A stretch of DNA of 64,000 nucleotides from assembly GCA_965200645.1 (NCBI GenBank), contig CBDAUN010000003.1, forward strand, positions 1 to 64,000, given 5' to 3'. This DNA is from CBDAUN01 sp965200645. Its GTDB lineage: Bacteria > Pseudomonadota > Gammaproteobacteria > Arenicellales > JAJDZL01. The position numbers and the translations under genes are program-made. Below are positions 28,474 through 37,836 of this stretch, one piece after another (within the stretch, counting starts at the first letter, position 1; each line of letters starts with the position of its first letter). The notes beneath the pieces were generated by a model, which worked only from the letters and a program-made list of their open reading frames with translations, did not search any database and was not told the origin of the DNA.

Positions 28474-29713
28474 CTAGTGTTCGAATGCTGTCGCCATAGA
28501 ATCAAACTCGGATTTTGCTATGCCAAATCGAACTGCCTCTTCTCGCCAGGTTTTTACTACTGTTCCAACTTCGGCGGCAATTGAGCGTGCAACCTTTAGG
28601 TTCAACTCAAAATATTCTGCTACACTCATCGCAAGATCCAGCGAGGCTAAATTATCACCAGTGTCAATGGCGGTAGCCAAAATTCGAGACTTAAGTTTAG
28701 TGGGTACCGGATTGAGATCATAAGCTGGAGATAATCCCCAACCGTCCGGACCGGTATAGAGAAAAGCATGATTACGTAAATGATTATCACTGTTGGAGAT
28801 CAATACAGTAAACACGATACGTCTCCATAATTCTTTCATGTCCTGTTTTGGACAAGCACTATAGCGACGAAGTGCGTCTACAAATTCCAGGTAACAGGGT
28901 AATTCGTTGTCGTTGGAATCGAGCATGCTCTTGGCTGACAGAAATGGTATTCGCTGGTCCTGATCTCGGTCAAAGCGACGGAGAAGCAAAACAGGCTTGT
29001 CTAATACACGCTCGATTCGCCAATCAGATATTGAGATACCTGATTTTGCTGCTAGAGATTAAGCCACTCCTTACCAAAGAACATGGTTGAAGTCATCATC
29101 TTTGTGTGGAAACTTTGCGATAGCAAGTTGGCCGTCCCGGTCTCGAATTGAAGCTTTAGGACGTGCACCTCCTAGAGATGAACCTGGTACCAAAATCAAA
29201 TTCACGGCATCATCGCTGTCCATATCACCAATGACATCGTCTGTTGCGGACAGCAATCGCGATAGGTCCATCAATGGGGGTATCGAAGTAAACGTGTAGT
29301 CAGCAAAAAAAGGGCCACCTTGTAGGCGTGCGAATCGAATCGCTCCTTGGCGTGCTACATCTGCAACTCCGAGAAGGTAGTCAATTTCCATCAAGATTCG
29401 TGGAGTCTTGCCATCACGCTTAGCTCTTCTTCGTTCAGCACGGGTCATCAGAATTCGCCCCCAACGGTCAGGAGCAGAGTCGCCTATTGCACCAAAAAGT
29501 GGTTGATTTGATGTTGTATGAAAGGAACCTGGACCAAGAGTTAGAGCAGGTTGCAGAGCAAATCGGTTTGGATTGGTAAGCCAGTTGTTATCATATTCGA
29601 ATGTGGCACTTTCTTTGCCTTGACGCACATGCGGCCACAGGTGTCCTACTAGATGCTTTAAACCATTTAACTCTAAAAATACGAGAACTTTTGTATCTAT
29701 CGAGTGTTACCAT
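28474..29713 (-). pseudogene. hipA: hipA toxin-kinase pseudogene with three lesions
   Basis: HipA phosphorylates translation targets and is held by HipB. Here HipA homology runs from an ATG at 29711-29713 (one base after hipB ends) to 28474. A tandem GATA duplication (complement of 29694-29701) shifts the frame after codon five; removing one copy restores MVTLDTKVLVFLELNG. Two in-frame TAA stops at 29071-29073 and 29059-29061 then sit four codons apart in what should read VLW-x-GVA-x-SLAAKSG. The rest is intact, including SSLGGARPKASI and the kinase segment FTVLISNSDNHLRNHAFL. The body of the gene is barely eroded, so inactivation looks recent. Confidence 0.85.
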
Positions 29714-29714
29714 A

Positions 29715-30044
29715 CTAAACAGGCCATTTCAGCTTACGAATACGTTTCGGTAAGCGTTCCTCCTCCAACATGAGTCCCACATTGTCCGTCGTAACATCAA
29801 CCAGATTGCTCAAACGTTCCGTCATACCTAATACATAGAGCACATTGGCGTAGTTCCCAAGTGAAACGCCAAAGTTACCATTTTCAATCTTATTCAACGT
29901 TGTTCGACTTATGGAGGCTCGTTCTGCCATAACTGCAGTGGAAATTCGTCGCCTGAGTCTTGCATCACGAATATCCTGGCCAAACTTGTGTAAAGCCCGT
30001 CGTACTGGAATTGGCATCATTTTGTCTAGTTGTGTTTTATTCAT
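29715..30044 (-). CDS. hipB: HipB-like XRE antitoxin
   Basis: 109 residues with an XRE helix-turn-helix (about residues 18-75; MAERASISRTTLNKIENGN is the recognition region). The C-terminal tail ends in RIRKLKWPV. It would bind its own promoter and neutralise HipA. The gene is intact although its toxin partner, one base downstream, is broken, so it may persist as a stand-alone repressor. Palindromes and an 8-bp direct repeat upstream are candidate operators. Confidence 0.82.
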   Translation of the reverse strand: MNKTQLDKMMPIPVRRALHKFGQDIRDARLRRRISTAVMAERASISRTTLNKIENGNFGVSLGNYANVLYVLGMTERLSNLVDVTTDNVGLMLEEERLPKRIRKLKWPV

Positions 30045-30564
30045 TTAAAGTTCAATATAATGGTTTTTATAATCTATAACGTTAATTATAATGGATATTA
30101 AAGTGTATGTATATTTATGTGTAATTGCAAAGATTGTAGATTAAGTCCAATATCATATTGAACTCACACTGTGACCAATATGACATTAACGTTAGCGTTA
30201 AATCTGAAATTTTGATCGAAACTGAACGATTAGCTATTGTCAACTTGATTTCGGAAAATCGCTACTAAAACCATTAGGGTAAAGGAAAAAAAGTAGTCGA
30301 ATAAGCGACTAATTCAGAGTTGACAGGTCAAATTCTGTCAATGAGACCGTTGTATAGATTGGCAGATTTGGGATCGAGCAGTAACTTCATTTAATGAAGA
30401 CGAAAGCTTGAAATGTAACGTCATTGGATTCTCTACCCATTTAACGATTTAGTACTGAGCGTACAGGTTTACCCCTAGACAAACACCGTCTTACATGCTG
30501 TACATCAAAAAAAGTGAAACTGAGCAATATCAATTAATTGCAACTCAGAGCATAAGAATAGGTG
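30045..30564. promoter_or_regulatory. hipB upstream region with candidate operators
   Basis: About 520 AT-rich noncoding bases. TATAATGG occurs at 30056-30063 and 30087-30094, a 31-bp spacing close to three helical turns. Perfect palindromes follow: CAATAT-C-ATATTG at 30148-30160 and TTAACG-TTAG-CGTTAA at 30186-30201. HipB-type repressors bind palindromic operators, so autoregulation is a fair inference. I see no gene in the rest of the stretch. Confidence 0.35.
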
Positions 30565-31854
30565 TTACCTGTGGTTAAGTTTTTTTGAGGTAATAACATT
30601 TTCAATCATTTCTTCAAACAGACTAAGAAATCGTTTCTGTGAAAATTCTTGAGCCCTGCTCATCAACTTTCCTGGGTCTGATTCTGAATTCAAAGCCTCT
30701 AAAATAGCAGTACTCATTTCAACTTCGTCGTCTACTGGAACCAAGGTACCAAATCCCCCCCCCCCTTGATCAAGTATTTCTCTCGGCCCCGTCGGGCAGT
30801 CAGTTGAGACTATTTTGCATCCGCATGCCAAGGCTTCAATTAATACAATGGGTAACCCCTCATATATTGATGACAAAATAAATAGGTCGGCGCGTCTCAT
30901 AAAGGCGTATGGGTTGGCTGTCCAACCAGGTAACGAGACCAATCTAGACAATCCGAGCCGATTAGATTGAGACTGAAGATCGTGTCTTAGTGGTCCTTCT
31001 CCTAGGATTACTAACTTGAGGTTTTCAGATTTCGGTAATCTTGCAAAGGAATCAATCAGCAGCGAGTAGTGTTTTTGATCCGTGAGTCGACCAACTGAAA
31101 GAATAATTTTCTGTTCAAATTTTTCTTTGCTATCAAACCAAGGGTGACCAGTGGGAGACTCTGCTAATCTCCGCACTCGACAACTATCCACAAAGTTATA
31201 TATTGCAGTAGACTTACGGGCCGAAAATAAATTGTGTGCGCATAGTTCATGCAACATATCTTCGGAAACTGTATGCACCCAATCTGCCTTTTGCAGCAGC
31301 GCATTGTAAATTTGAAGGTGACTGTGCATTGCTTGCGAGATTGCGCCATGCAGCGAACAGATTACAGGAATGAGGCAGTTACTAATCTCTCGTCCAATTA
31401 ATGAGACAAACATCGCACGGGGCATTATTGCGAAAACTAAATCAGGGTTACTTCGCTTCAAATAGGACGCAAAACTGTTTGCATAGCGAACAAGCCTCCC
31501 TCTTCGGTGGGGTATTTTTCTTGAGTATTCGAATGGCCAGTTTGCTACGACATATCTAAAGAAATCTGAGTACCGGATAAGGTCTGTCGATTGTAGCGCC
31601 ACCCAATTGATATCCTCTTTAGCGATAGGACATTCAATGGTGTGTTCTGACTTTTTTCGCCTCAAGCCAAGTACATGCAAAGCGACACTGTCTGGAATTT
31701 GCTTGAGCAATTCACCTTCAAATTTGAACAGAATCAGGTCGACTTGATAGTTGGCACAAACTAGACACTTTGCAATATCGATACAAATTCGTTCCGCTCC
31801 ACCCACAACTAAAGACTCAATAACTAAAGCGATTGTTCTTTGTTCTTCATTCAT
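30565..31854 (-). CDS. Glycosyltransferase (GT-B fold, GT4-like) with poly-G tract
   Basis: 429 residues. The N-terminal half opens with SLVVGGAERICIDIAKCL, typical of GT4 enzymes. The C-terminal nucleotide-sugar domain has ILSVGRLTDQKHYSLLIDSF, LVILGEGPLRHDLQ, LFILSSIYEGLPIVLIEALA and GPREILDQGGGGFGTLVPV. Likely makes an envelope glycan; acceptor and sugar are unknown. The four Gly codons come from eleven consecutive G (complement of 30755-30765), a slippery tract near codon 365 that would truncate the enzyme if its length changed by one. No other glycan genes are adjacent. Confidence 0.85.
   Translation of the reverse strand: MNEEQRTIALVIESLVVGGAERICIDIAKCLVCANYQVDLILFKFEGELLKQIPDSVALHVLGLRRKKSEHTIECPIAKEDINWVALQSTDLIRYSDFFRYVVANWPFEYSRKIPHRRGRLVRYANSFASYLKRSNPDLVFAIMPRAMFVSLIGREISNCLIPVICSLHGAISQAMHSHLQIYNALLQKADWVHTVSEDMLHELCAHNLFSARKSTAIYNFVDSCRVRRLAESPTGHPWFDSKEKFEQKIILSVGRLTDQKHYSLLIDSFARLPKSENLKLVILGEGPLRHDLQSQSNRLGLSRLVSLPGWTANPYAFMRRADLFILSSIYEGLPIVLIEALACGCKIVSTDCPTGPREILDQGGGGFGTLVPVDDEVEMSTAILEALNSESDPGKLMSRAQEFSQKRFLSLFEEMIENVITSKKLNHR
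30755..30765. repeat. 11-bp G/C homopolymer inside the glycosyltransferase gene
   Basis: Eleven C on the given strand (G on the coding strand) in an AT-leaning gene. The encoded Gly run replaces a variable loop before the conserved FGTLVPV strand. Such tracts in surface-glycan genes are classical phase-variation switches; length 11 corresponds to the in-frame state here. Confidence 0.8.
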
Positions 31855-32330
31855 GTCGTGAATTCGTTCAATATTTTGTAGTCAAACTTAGTGATACTCA
31901 TTTGAGAACAGACTCTAGATTCTCATTGCTTCTTTCAACACAACAACTGTGGTGACGACTCATCCAAGGTTATCGTATAGTCATTAGTGACTAAAATCGC
32001 AATTTAATAATTGCTGCGGTCGTGCATTGTAACCATCTAAAGTAATACTTGGACTGTCCAGTCAATCAGTTTGAACAAACCGAGCACTCTACCACAGTTA
32101 AGTTAGCACTTCACATCGCCTCAATGTCAATCATCGCATCGCGGTCGGTTTTGGGACATGATTGAAACTCAAACGGTCTGCCCGTTGCCTTTCGAACTGA
32201 TTCTTGCGCATAGTGGTATAAATCTCAGTTTGCAATTGAACTCACGATTTGGGAATTGATTCCACTTCCTGTACCTTGTTAAATCTTTATCAATTGATGC
32301 CAAATTTTGTCCAACATTAGCGGGAAAAAT
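31855..32330. other. Intergenic stretch with two adjacent inverted repeats
   Basis: About 475 noncoding bases between two divergent genes. TAGTCA-TTAG-TGACTA (31978-31993) and GCAATT-TAAT-AATTGC (31999-32014) are perfect 6-bp stems with 4-base loops, five bases apart. They could be operators or a small terminator. Nothing else is recognised. Confidence 0.35.
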
Positions 32331-33008
32331 ATGATTGACGGTGTTGTTATTGAAACTGGTAAGCCACCTCGTTTATCTGTAATCTGGCTTCACGGGCTTG
32401 GTGCGGATGGTCACGATTTTGAACCAATCATACCTTATCTAAACATTCCGCAAGAGTATGCGATTCGATTTATCTTTCCTCATGCCCCGATGCGTAGCGT
32501 CTCTGTAAATTTTGGAATGAACATGAGAGCCTGGTATGACATCCTCGATCCAACTATCGCCGGTAAAGGCTCAGAAGACCTGCAGGGAATAACTGAATCT
32601 AAGCAGATTGTAGAAGAGTTGATTGAAGAGGAACTGAATCTCGTTGGGGAGCACAAACGAATAGTCTTGGCAGGCTTTTCTCAGGGCGGGGCGGTTGCAT
32701 TGTATGCTGGATTACGCCACCAACTTACCCTCGCAGGAATTTTGGCACTTTCCTCCTATCTGCCATTTAGTCAAGCAACTGAAACTGAGGCTTCTGAAGC
32801 AAACCAGGACACACCAATCATGTTGCGGCACGGGTCGTACGATCAAGTGATCACGGTTGAAAATGCAAATTCGTCTTATGCAATGTTGCGAGAATTAGGT
32901 TATGCAATTGACTGGAAAACATATCCGATTGCACATTCGGTATCAGGCGAAATCTGTGCGGATGTTGGGAAGTGGCTTACCAAACTTTGTACAGCAGTGC
33001 AACAGTAA
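32331..33008 (+). CDS. Carboxylesterase/phospholipase-type alpha/beta hydrolase
   Basis: 225 residues from the ATG at 32331 (a TTG 24 bases earlier is less likely). The family pattern LHGLGADGHDF (oxyanion loop), FPHAP, GFSQGGAVALY (nucleophile Ser), RHGSYDQVI (Asp) and PIAHSVSGE (His) matches the YpfH/acyl-protein-thioesterase-like carboxylesterase group. These cytoplasmic enzymes hydrolyse short acyl esters or thioesters; the substrate is unknown. Monocistronic. Confidence 0.85.
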   Translation: MIDGVVIETGKPPRLSVIWLHGLGADGHDFEPIIPYLNIPQEYAIRFIFPHAPMRSVSVNFGMNMRAWYDILDPTIAGKGSEDLQGITESKQIVEELIEEELNLVGEHKRIVLAGFSQGGAVALYAGLRHQLTLAGILALSSYLPFSQATETEASEANQDTPIMLRHGSYDQVITVENANSSYAMLRELGYAIDWKTYPIAHSVSGEICADVGKWLTKLCTAVQQ

Positions 33009-33048
33009 GCCAAAGTGGCCTAAACAGCCGGTAATTTAAGGCTAAAAT

Positions 33049-33666
33049 TTATACTGGATCTTCTGCAAGCAGTTCTTCCAGTCTTTCAACTTGAATTTTT
33101 GGACCTGGAAGATGAGGATTGACAGCCAAGGCTTTCTTGAATGAAGTCAATGCTTCATTGTATTGTCGCCTGGCAAGATGAATTAACCCCCACCCGGCTA
33201 TCGCACCAAAGTGCCGAGGTTCCAAGCGAAGTGTTTCTTCAATATCTGCCACAGACTTTTTGAATTCTCCCATAAAGTAGTAAACCGTAGCTCGCTTATT
33301 CCAACCCTCGGCGAACGTTGGGGCACGAGCAATTATTTCATTAAAATAGTCCAATGAATGTGAAAACCTACCCTGAGACATTGCACGAGTTCCACGAAGC
33401 ATCAAGTCATTGATTACTGCATCATCCGAGTTACGCCAGATCGTCCAAATGTTTCCGGTGATTTGGTCACCTGCAGTTTCATCATCGACAGCGAGCAGTT
33501 GGGCGAAAAGTTCATCCAGCCGCGGGTCATTTTGATCCGCCAGACTACTTTGCGGATGGCCCAGAAACAGCAGACAAAATAGCGCGAATAAGACACCACC
33601 GCCTAACCAACTATGCCAACTAAATTGACGATTGGAATAGATTGAATAATTTTTTATTTGTCTCAA
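33049..33666 (-). CDS. Membrane-anchored TPR protein
   Basis: 205 residues: an N-terminal signal or anchor segment (GGVLFALFCLLFLGHP), then about three tetratricopeptide repeats over residues 85-190 (SLDYFNEIIARAPTFAEGW and ALTSFKKALAVNPHLPGPK are clear). Probably periplasmic and used for protein-protein contact. Its specific partner is unknown. It converges with the esterase gene. Confidence 0.75.
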   Translation of the reverse strand: MRQIKNYSIYSNRQFSWHSWLGGGVLFALFCLLFLGHPQSSLADQNDPRLDELFAQLLAVDDETAGDQITGNIWTIWRNSDDAVINDLMLRGTRAMSQGRFSHSLDYFNEIIARAPTFAEGWNKRATVYYFMGEFKKSVADIEETLRLEPRHFGAIAGWGLIHLARRQYNEALTSFKKALAVNPHLPGPKIQVERLEELLAEDPV

Positions 33667-33905
33667 TTTTTTCTAATTTCAAATTCGCTTTACTTATGTC
33701 TAATTTCATATAATAAAAGAAAATAATGATATTTTCACATACCTATCCAAAATCGTTTTTTGTCTGGGATAGGAGGAAGTTTAAACTGGCTTTTTTGTCC
33801 TATTGAAATAATGAGATGTCGTATTCTAATAAGAATGCAAACAGTCATTATCCTATTGTTTGACAAAATTCGCACTCAGAATTTGATGTCTTATTACCAG
33901 GGTGT

Positions 33906-34631
33906 ATGTTAGTGAATATGAATGACATTGATCAAACTGAAATGATGGACGACATTGATCTGTCCGCTCTCTGTGATGAAGAACTCGTTGAACAAATGCA
34001 CGACGACCTTTATGACGGATTGAAAGAGGAAATCGAGGAGGGGACGAACATTCTGCTGAGTCGTGGATGGGAACCCTACGATGTGCTGCAGGATGCCCTT
34101 GTCGAAGGAATGCGTATTGTCGGAATCGACTTTCGGGACGGAATTCTGTTCGTCCCCGAGGTACTGATGTCCGCAAATGCAATGAAGGGCGGTATGGCCA
34201 TACTCCGACCTCTGCTAGCAGAAACCGGTGCTCCTACAATCGGAAAAATGGTAATTGGGACCGTCAAGGGTGATATTCATGACATTGGTAAAAATCTGGT
34301 CGCGATGATGCTTGAAGGTGCAGGGTTTGAAGTGATCAATATTGGTATCAACAATCCTGTCGAGAATTATCTTGCAGCATTGGAGGAACATAAACCGGAA
34401 CTACTAGGCATGTCGGCTTTGCTGACCACCACAATGCCATATATGAAGGTCGTAATTGATACTTTGGTTGAAAACGGCACTCGTGATGATTTCGTCGTCG
34501 TAGTCGGTGGAGCACCACTGAATGAGGAGTTTGCGCAGGCGGTGGGAGCGGATGCTTACTGTAGGGACGCTGCCGTTGCTGTAGAAACGGCAAAAGAGTT
34601 CGTTGCTCAACTTCGAGCAAGAGCTGCATAA
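33906..34631 (+). CDS. Corrinoid protein of a methyl-transfer system (copy 1)
   Basis: 241 residues in the MetH-like corrinoid protein family: an N-terminal helical cap domain (about 30-100) and a Rossmann B12 domain with the base-off signature DIHDIGKN (Asp123, His125, Gly128) supplying the lower axial His. It carries the methyl group between two methyltransferases. The first 46 residues hold 17 Asp/Glu and one Lys, an unusually acidic head. The pterin-type methyltransferase and RamA-like activator follow on the same strand, so the three form one operon. The substrate-specific methyltransferase is not here. Confidence 0.88.
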   Translation: MLVNMNDIDQTEMMDDIDLSALCDEELVEQMHDDLYDGLKEEIEEGTNILLSRGWEPYDVLQDALVEGMRIVGIDFRDGILFVPEVLMSANAMKGGMAILRPLLAETGAPTIGKMVIGTVKGDIHDIGKNLVAMMLEGAGFEVINIGINNPVENYLAALEEHKPELLGMSALLTTTMPYMKVVIDTLVENGTRDDFVVVVGGAPLNEEFAQAVGADAYCRDAAVAVETAKEFVAQLRARAA

Positions 34632-34695
34632 CCCTCCTTTCAAGTTCCCCTTCCCACAGCACATAAAATCAGTTTTAGTACTCAAAAGCAGTTAG

Positions 34696-35616
34696 ATGAC
34701 GGAAACTGTACTTTCTTCAGCAACCAAAACCGTTGTCATTGGCTACGAGCGACCTTTTTGTGTCATTGGTGAACGGATAAATCCCACCGGACGAAAGTTG
34801 CTAGCGGCTGAAATGGCAGCTGGTGACTACAGTCGTGTGGAGTCAGATGCATTGGCTCAAGTTGAAGCCGGTGCTCATATGTTGGATATCAATGCAGGCA
34901 TTCCACTAGCTGACGAGCCTTGCATTCTGGCCGAGTGCATACAGTTGGTGCAATCCATTACCAACGTTCCACTTGTTATTGACTCATCAATCGTTGCAGC
35001 ATTGGAAGCAGGGCTGGAAGTTTATCAAGGCAGACCTTTAGTCAATTCAGTGACGGGGGAAGAAGAGCGTCTTGAGTCTGTGTTGCCGTTGGTAAAAAAA
35101 TATGATGCCGCCGTTGTTGCAATCTCCAATGATGAAACAGGAATTTCCGAAGATCCGGATGTCAGGTTTCAAGTTGCCAAAAATATTGTAGAGCGAGCGC
35201 AAGACCACGGTATTAAGCCACAAGATGTCGTAGTTGACCCTCTGGTCATGCCAATCGGTGCAATTGGATTGGCGGGTCGACAAGTCTTTCGAATTGTTCA
35301 ACGTCTACGGGAGGAACTTAAAGTCAATACTACCTGTGGGGCCTCAAACATTAGTTTTGGTTTGCCAAATCGCCATGCACTAAACGGTGCGTTTCTTTCC
35401 ATGTCGATTGGTGCCGGTATGACTTCAGCTATCACCAGTCCGCTGCACGAAGAAATTATGACAACGATTATGGCGGCTAATGTCATGACTGGAACGGACC
35501 GTGAATGCCGGAATTGGATAAAGAAGTTCCGAGCAGTTTTACCTGAACCGCCAACAGCGGGCGGTGAGCAGCGTCGCCGAGATGGTGCACGCCGTCGCCG
35601 TCGAGCAATGGCATAA
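34696..35616 (+). CDS. Methyltetrahydrofolate:corrinoid methyltransferase (pterin-binding type)
   Basis: 306-residue TIM-barrel protein of the DHPS-like pterin-binding family (AcsE/MtgA/CmuB relatives). ERINPTGRKLL, DINAGIP, PLVIDSS, VNSVTG and GASNISFGLPNR are family signatures contacting the pterin. It would move the methyl group from the corrinoid protein to tetrahydrofolate, or the reverse. The last 18 residues are a low-complexity tail (GGEQRRRDGARRRRRAMA) outside the barrel, shared in character with two other proteins of this system. Follows the corrinoid protein gene by 64 bp. Confidence 0.85.
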   Translation: MTETVLSSATKTVVIGYERPFCVIGERINPTGRKLLAAEMAAGDYSRVESDALAQVEAGAHMLDINAGIPLADEPCILAECIQLVQSITNVPLVIDSSIVAALEAGLEVYQGRPLVNSVTGEEERLESVLPLVKKYDAAVVAISNDETGISEDPDVRFQVAKNIVERAQDHGIKPQDVVVDPLVMPIGAIGLAGRQVFRIVQRLREELKVNTTCGASNISFGLPNRHALNGAFLSMSIGAGMTSAITSPLHEEIMTTIMAANVMTGTDRECRNWIKKFRAVLPEPPTAGGEQRRRDGARRRRRAMA

Positions 35617-35698
35617 CCCTTTCTTTTAGCTTAGTTGCACACGTATAGGATTGATATTCACTGTCTAGTGTCCGACTGAATAGAATCCAAAAACGGAA

Positions 35699-37750
35699 TT
35701 GACAGTATCAGCAACTTCCTCCCTTGACCGGGCATCACAGGCCGGGCAACCCGAAGCGATGGTCGTGTTCACACCTTCCGGAAGGAGAGGTAGATTCGCT
35801 AAGGGAACAACAGTGCTTCAGGCTGCACGGGCTCTCGGAGTCGATTTGGACACGGTTTGTGGCGGACGTGCGATGTGCGGGCGCTGTCAGGTGGAACTCA
35901 GCGTAGGGACATTTGCAAAACACGGGGTTAATTCCAGTCCCGAAAATCTTTCCAAATTTAGTTCAATGGAGGTTGAGTACTCCAGAACGAACGACTTTAA
36001 ACCAGACCGACGACTCGGTTGCTCGGTTCAAATTCTGGGAGATGTCGTCATCGATGTACCTCCGGAAAGTCAGGTTCATAGACAAATTGTACGAAAGAGG
36101 GCAGAAGTTCACGACATCAACCTCAATCCCGTTATTCGCATTTACTATGTCGAAGTTCAAGAACCCAATATGTACGAAGCGTCTGGAGATTTGCAACGGC
36201 TTAAAGATGCGTTGGAGTTCGAATGGCGCTTGGAAGGGTTGAAGTGTGATTTGACGCAAATTCAACAACTGCAGTCTGCGTTGCGTGAGGGAGAATGGAA
36301 GGTTACGGTTGCCGTCCACGATAATGCTCAAATAGTAGCGATCTGGCCAGGATTTCAGGATAGCGTCTACGGAATTGCGTTTGATATTGGGTCAACCACC
36401 ATTGCTGCTCATTTGTGCGATCTTTCTAGTGGAGAGGTAGTGGCCGCCGCCGGTGCCATGAACCCGCAAATAAAGTTCGGTGAAGATTTGATGAGCCGAG
36501 TGTCTTATTTGATGATGAACCCGGGCGGAGAACAGGACATGACCGTGGTGGTTCGAAATGCAATTCAGCGGCTCTCCGAAGAAGTCTGCAGTATGTATGG
36601 CGTCGGTGTTGACAAAGTTTTAGATACTGTATTTGTCGGTAATCCCATAATGCAACACTTGCTCTTGGGGATTAGCCCGATTGAACTTGGAGGAGCACCG
36701 TTTGCGCTGGCAACGGATGAAAGGGTGAGCGTATGGGCTTCAGACCTTGACCTTCAACTGCATTCAAATGCCAGAGCCTATGTACTCCCCTGCATAGCTG
36801 GGCATGTTGGCGCAGACGCTGCAGGGATGATCCTATCGGAACAACCCTACATGCATGATGAGTTAATGCTTTTGGTCGATGTAGGAACCAATGCTGAAAT
36901 TGTCCTGGGTAATCGCCACCGCATGCTGGCTGCATCGAGTCCGACTGGACCGGCATTCGAAGGTGCACAAATTAGCGGCGGGCAACGTGCAGCGCCCGGC
37001 GCTATTGAAAGAGTTCGAATCGACCCTGACACACTAGAGCCAAAATACAAGGTAATCGGTTGTGAGCTGTGGTCTACCGAAGAAGGTTTTGAAGAAGCGA
37101 TAGACTCGACTGGAATTACTGGAATTTGTGGTTCGGGAATTATTGAAGTCATCGCGGAAATGTATCTTGTGGGGATTATTGACAGCAATGGTGTGATTCA
37201 GGCCAAAAAGGCTCAGGTCACCGACCGCATCATTGCCGAAGAGCGGACCTATTCTTATATTCTGAATGATGTGGAACCAGTTATTCGAATCACTCAGAAC
37301 GACGTTCGTGCAATTCAACTTGCCAAAGCAGCACTATTTGCCGGGGTTCGATTATTGATGGACCGAATTGATGTCGACTGTGTCGACAAGATTCGCCTTG
37401 CCGGTGCCTTTGGCAGTCACATTGATGTCAAGTATGCCATGATTTTGGGCCTGCTGCCTGATTGCAAGTTAGAAAATGTGACTTCGGCAGGAAATGCTGC
37501 GAGCACCGGTGCTAGAATCGCACTTCTCGATGAAACCTCACGAATTGAAGTTGAACGGGTTGTGCGAAATGTAGAAAAAGTAGAAACAGCGGTTGAATCA
37601 GCGTTTCAGCAACATTTTGTTGAAGCAATGGCGATTCCGCATAAGACTGCGAAATTTCCAAATCTCCGCAAAGAATTCAAAATGCCCATGTACGCGTCAG
37701 AAGGTACTATTGAGGGTGGTAAACGGCGGCGGCGACGTCGAAGCGGTTAG
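35699..37750 (+). CDS. RamA-like corrinoid reductive activator (ferredoxin-ASKHA protein)
   Basis: 683 residues. The N-terminal ferredoxin-like domain has a Cys pattern Cys54-x5-Cys60-x2-Cys63 with Cys108 (DTVCGGRAMCGRCQ; RLGCSVQ), expected to bind [2Fe-2S]. An ASKHA-type nucleotide-binding domain follows (FDIGSTTIAAHL near 225; LLVDVGTNAEIVLG). These proteins use ATP to reduce inactive Co(II) corrinoid back to Co(I). The extreme C-terminus is GGKRRRRRRSG. The TTG start at 35699 keeps an odd Ser/Ala-rich leader; the ATG at 35759 is an alternative. Third gene of the corrinoid operon. Confidence 0.85.
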   Translation: MTVSATSSLDRASQAGQPEAMVVFTPSGRRGRFAKGTTVLQAARALGVDLDTVCGGRAMCGRCQVELSVGTFAKHGVNSSPENLSKFSSMEVEYSRTNDFKPDRRLGCSVQILGDVVIDVPPESQVHRQIVRKRAEVHDINLNPVIRIYYVEVQEPNMYEASGDLQRLKDALEFEWRLEGLKCDLTQIQQLQSALREGEWKVTVAVHDNAQIVAIWPGFQDSVYGIAFDIGSTTIAAHLCDLSSGEVVAAAGAMNPQIKFGEDLMSRVSYLMMNPGGEQDMTVVVRNAIQRLSEEVCSMYGVGVDKVLDTVFVGNPIMQHLLLGISPIELGGAPFALATDERVSVWASDLDLQLHSNARAYVLPCIAGHVGADAAGMILSEQPYMHDELMLLVDVGTNAEIVLGNRHRMLAASSPTGPAFEGAQISGGQRAAPGAIERVRIDPDTLEPKYKVIGCELWSTEEGFEEAIDSTGITGICGSGIIEVIAEMYLVGIIDSNGVIQAKKAQVTDRIIAEERTYSYILNDVEPVIRITQNDVRAIQLAKAALFAGVRLLMDRIDVDCVDKIRLAGAFGSHIDVKYAMILGLLPDCKLENVTSAGNAASTGARIALLDETSRIEVERVVRNVEKVETAVESAFQQHFVEAMAIPHKTAKFPNLRKEFKMPMYASEGTIEGGKRRRRRRSG

Positions 37751-37836
37751 TCATAAGAAAATTTATTTCAGTACAGTGAGCTCGAATCGATTTCGACTTA
37801 TCTTCATTCTGTGGCACATTTAAATCTACTAATTTC

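Noticed and set aside
29056..29076. Programmed stop readthrough in hipA
   Set aside because: Two closely spaced TAA codons plus an upstream frameshift make simple decay far more likely.
33667..33905. Cobalamin riboswitch upstream of the corrinoid operon
   Set aside because: The region is AT-rich and lacks a recognisable B12-box; no such structure can be supported.
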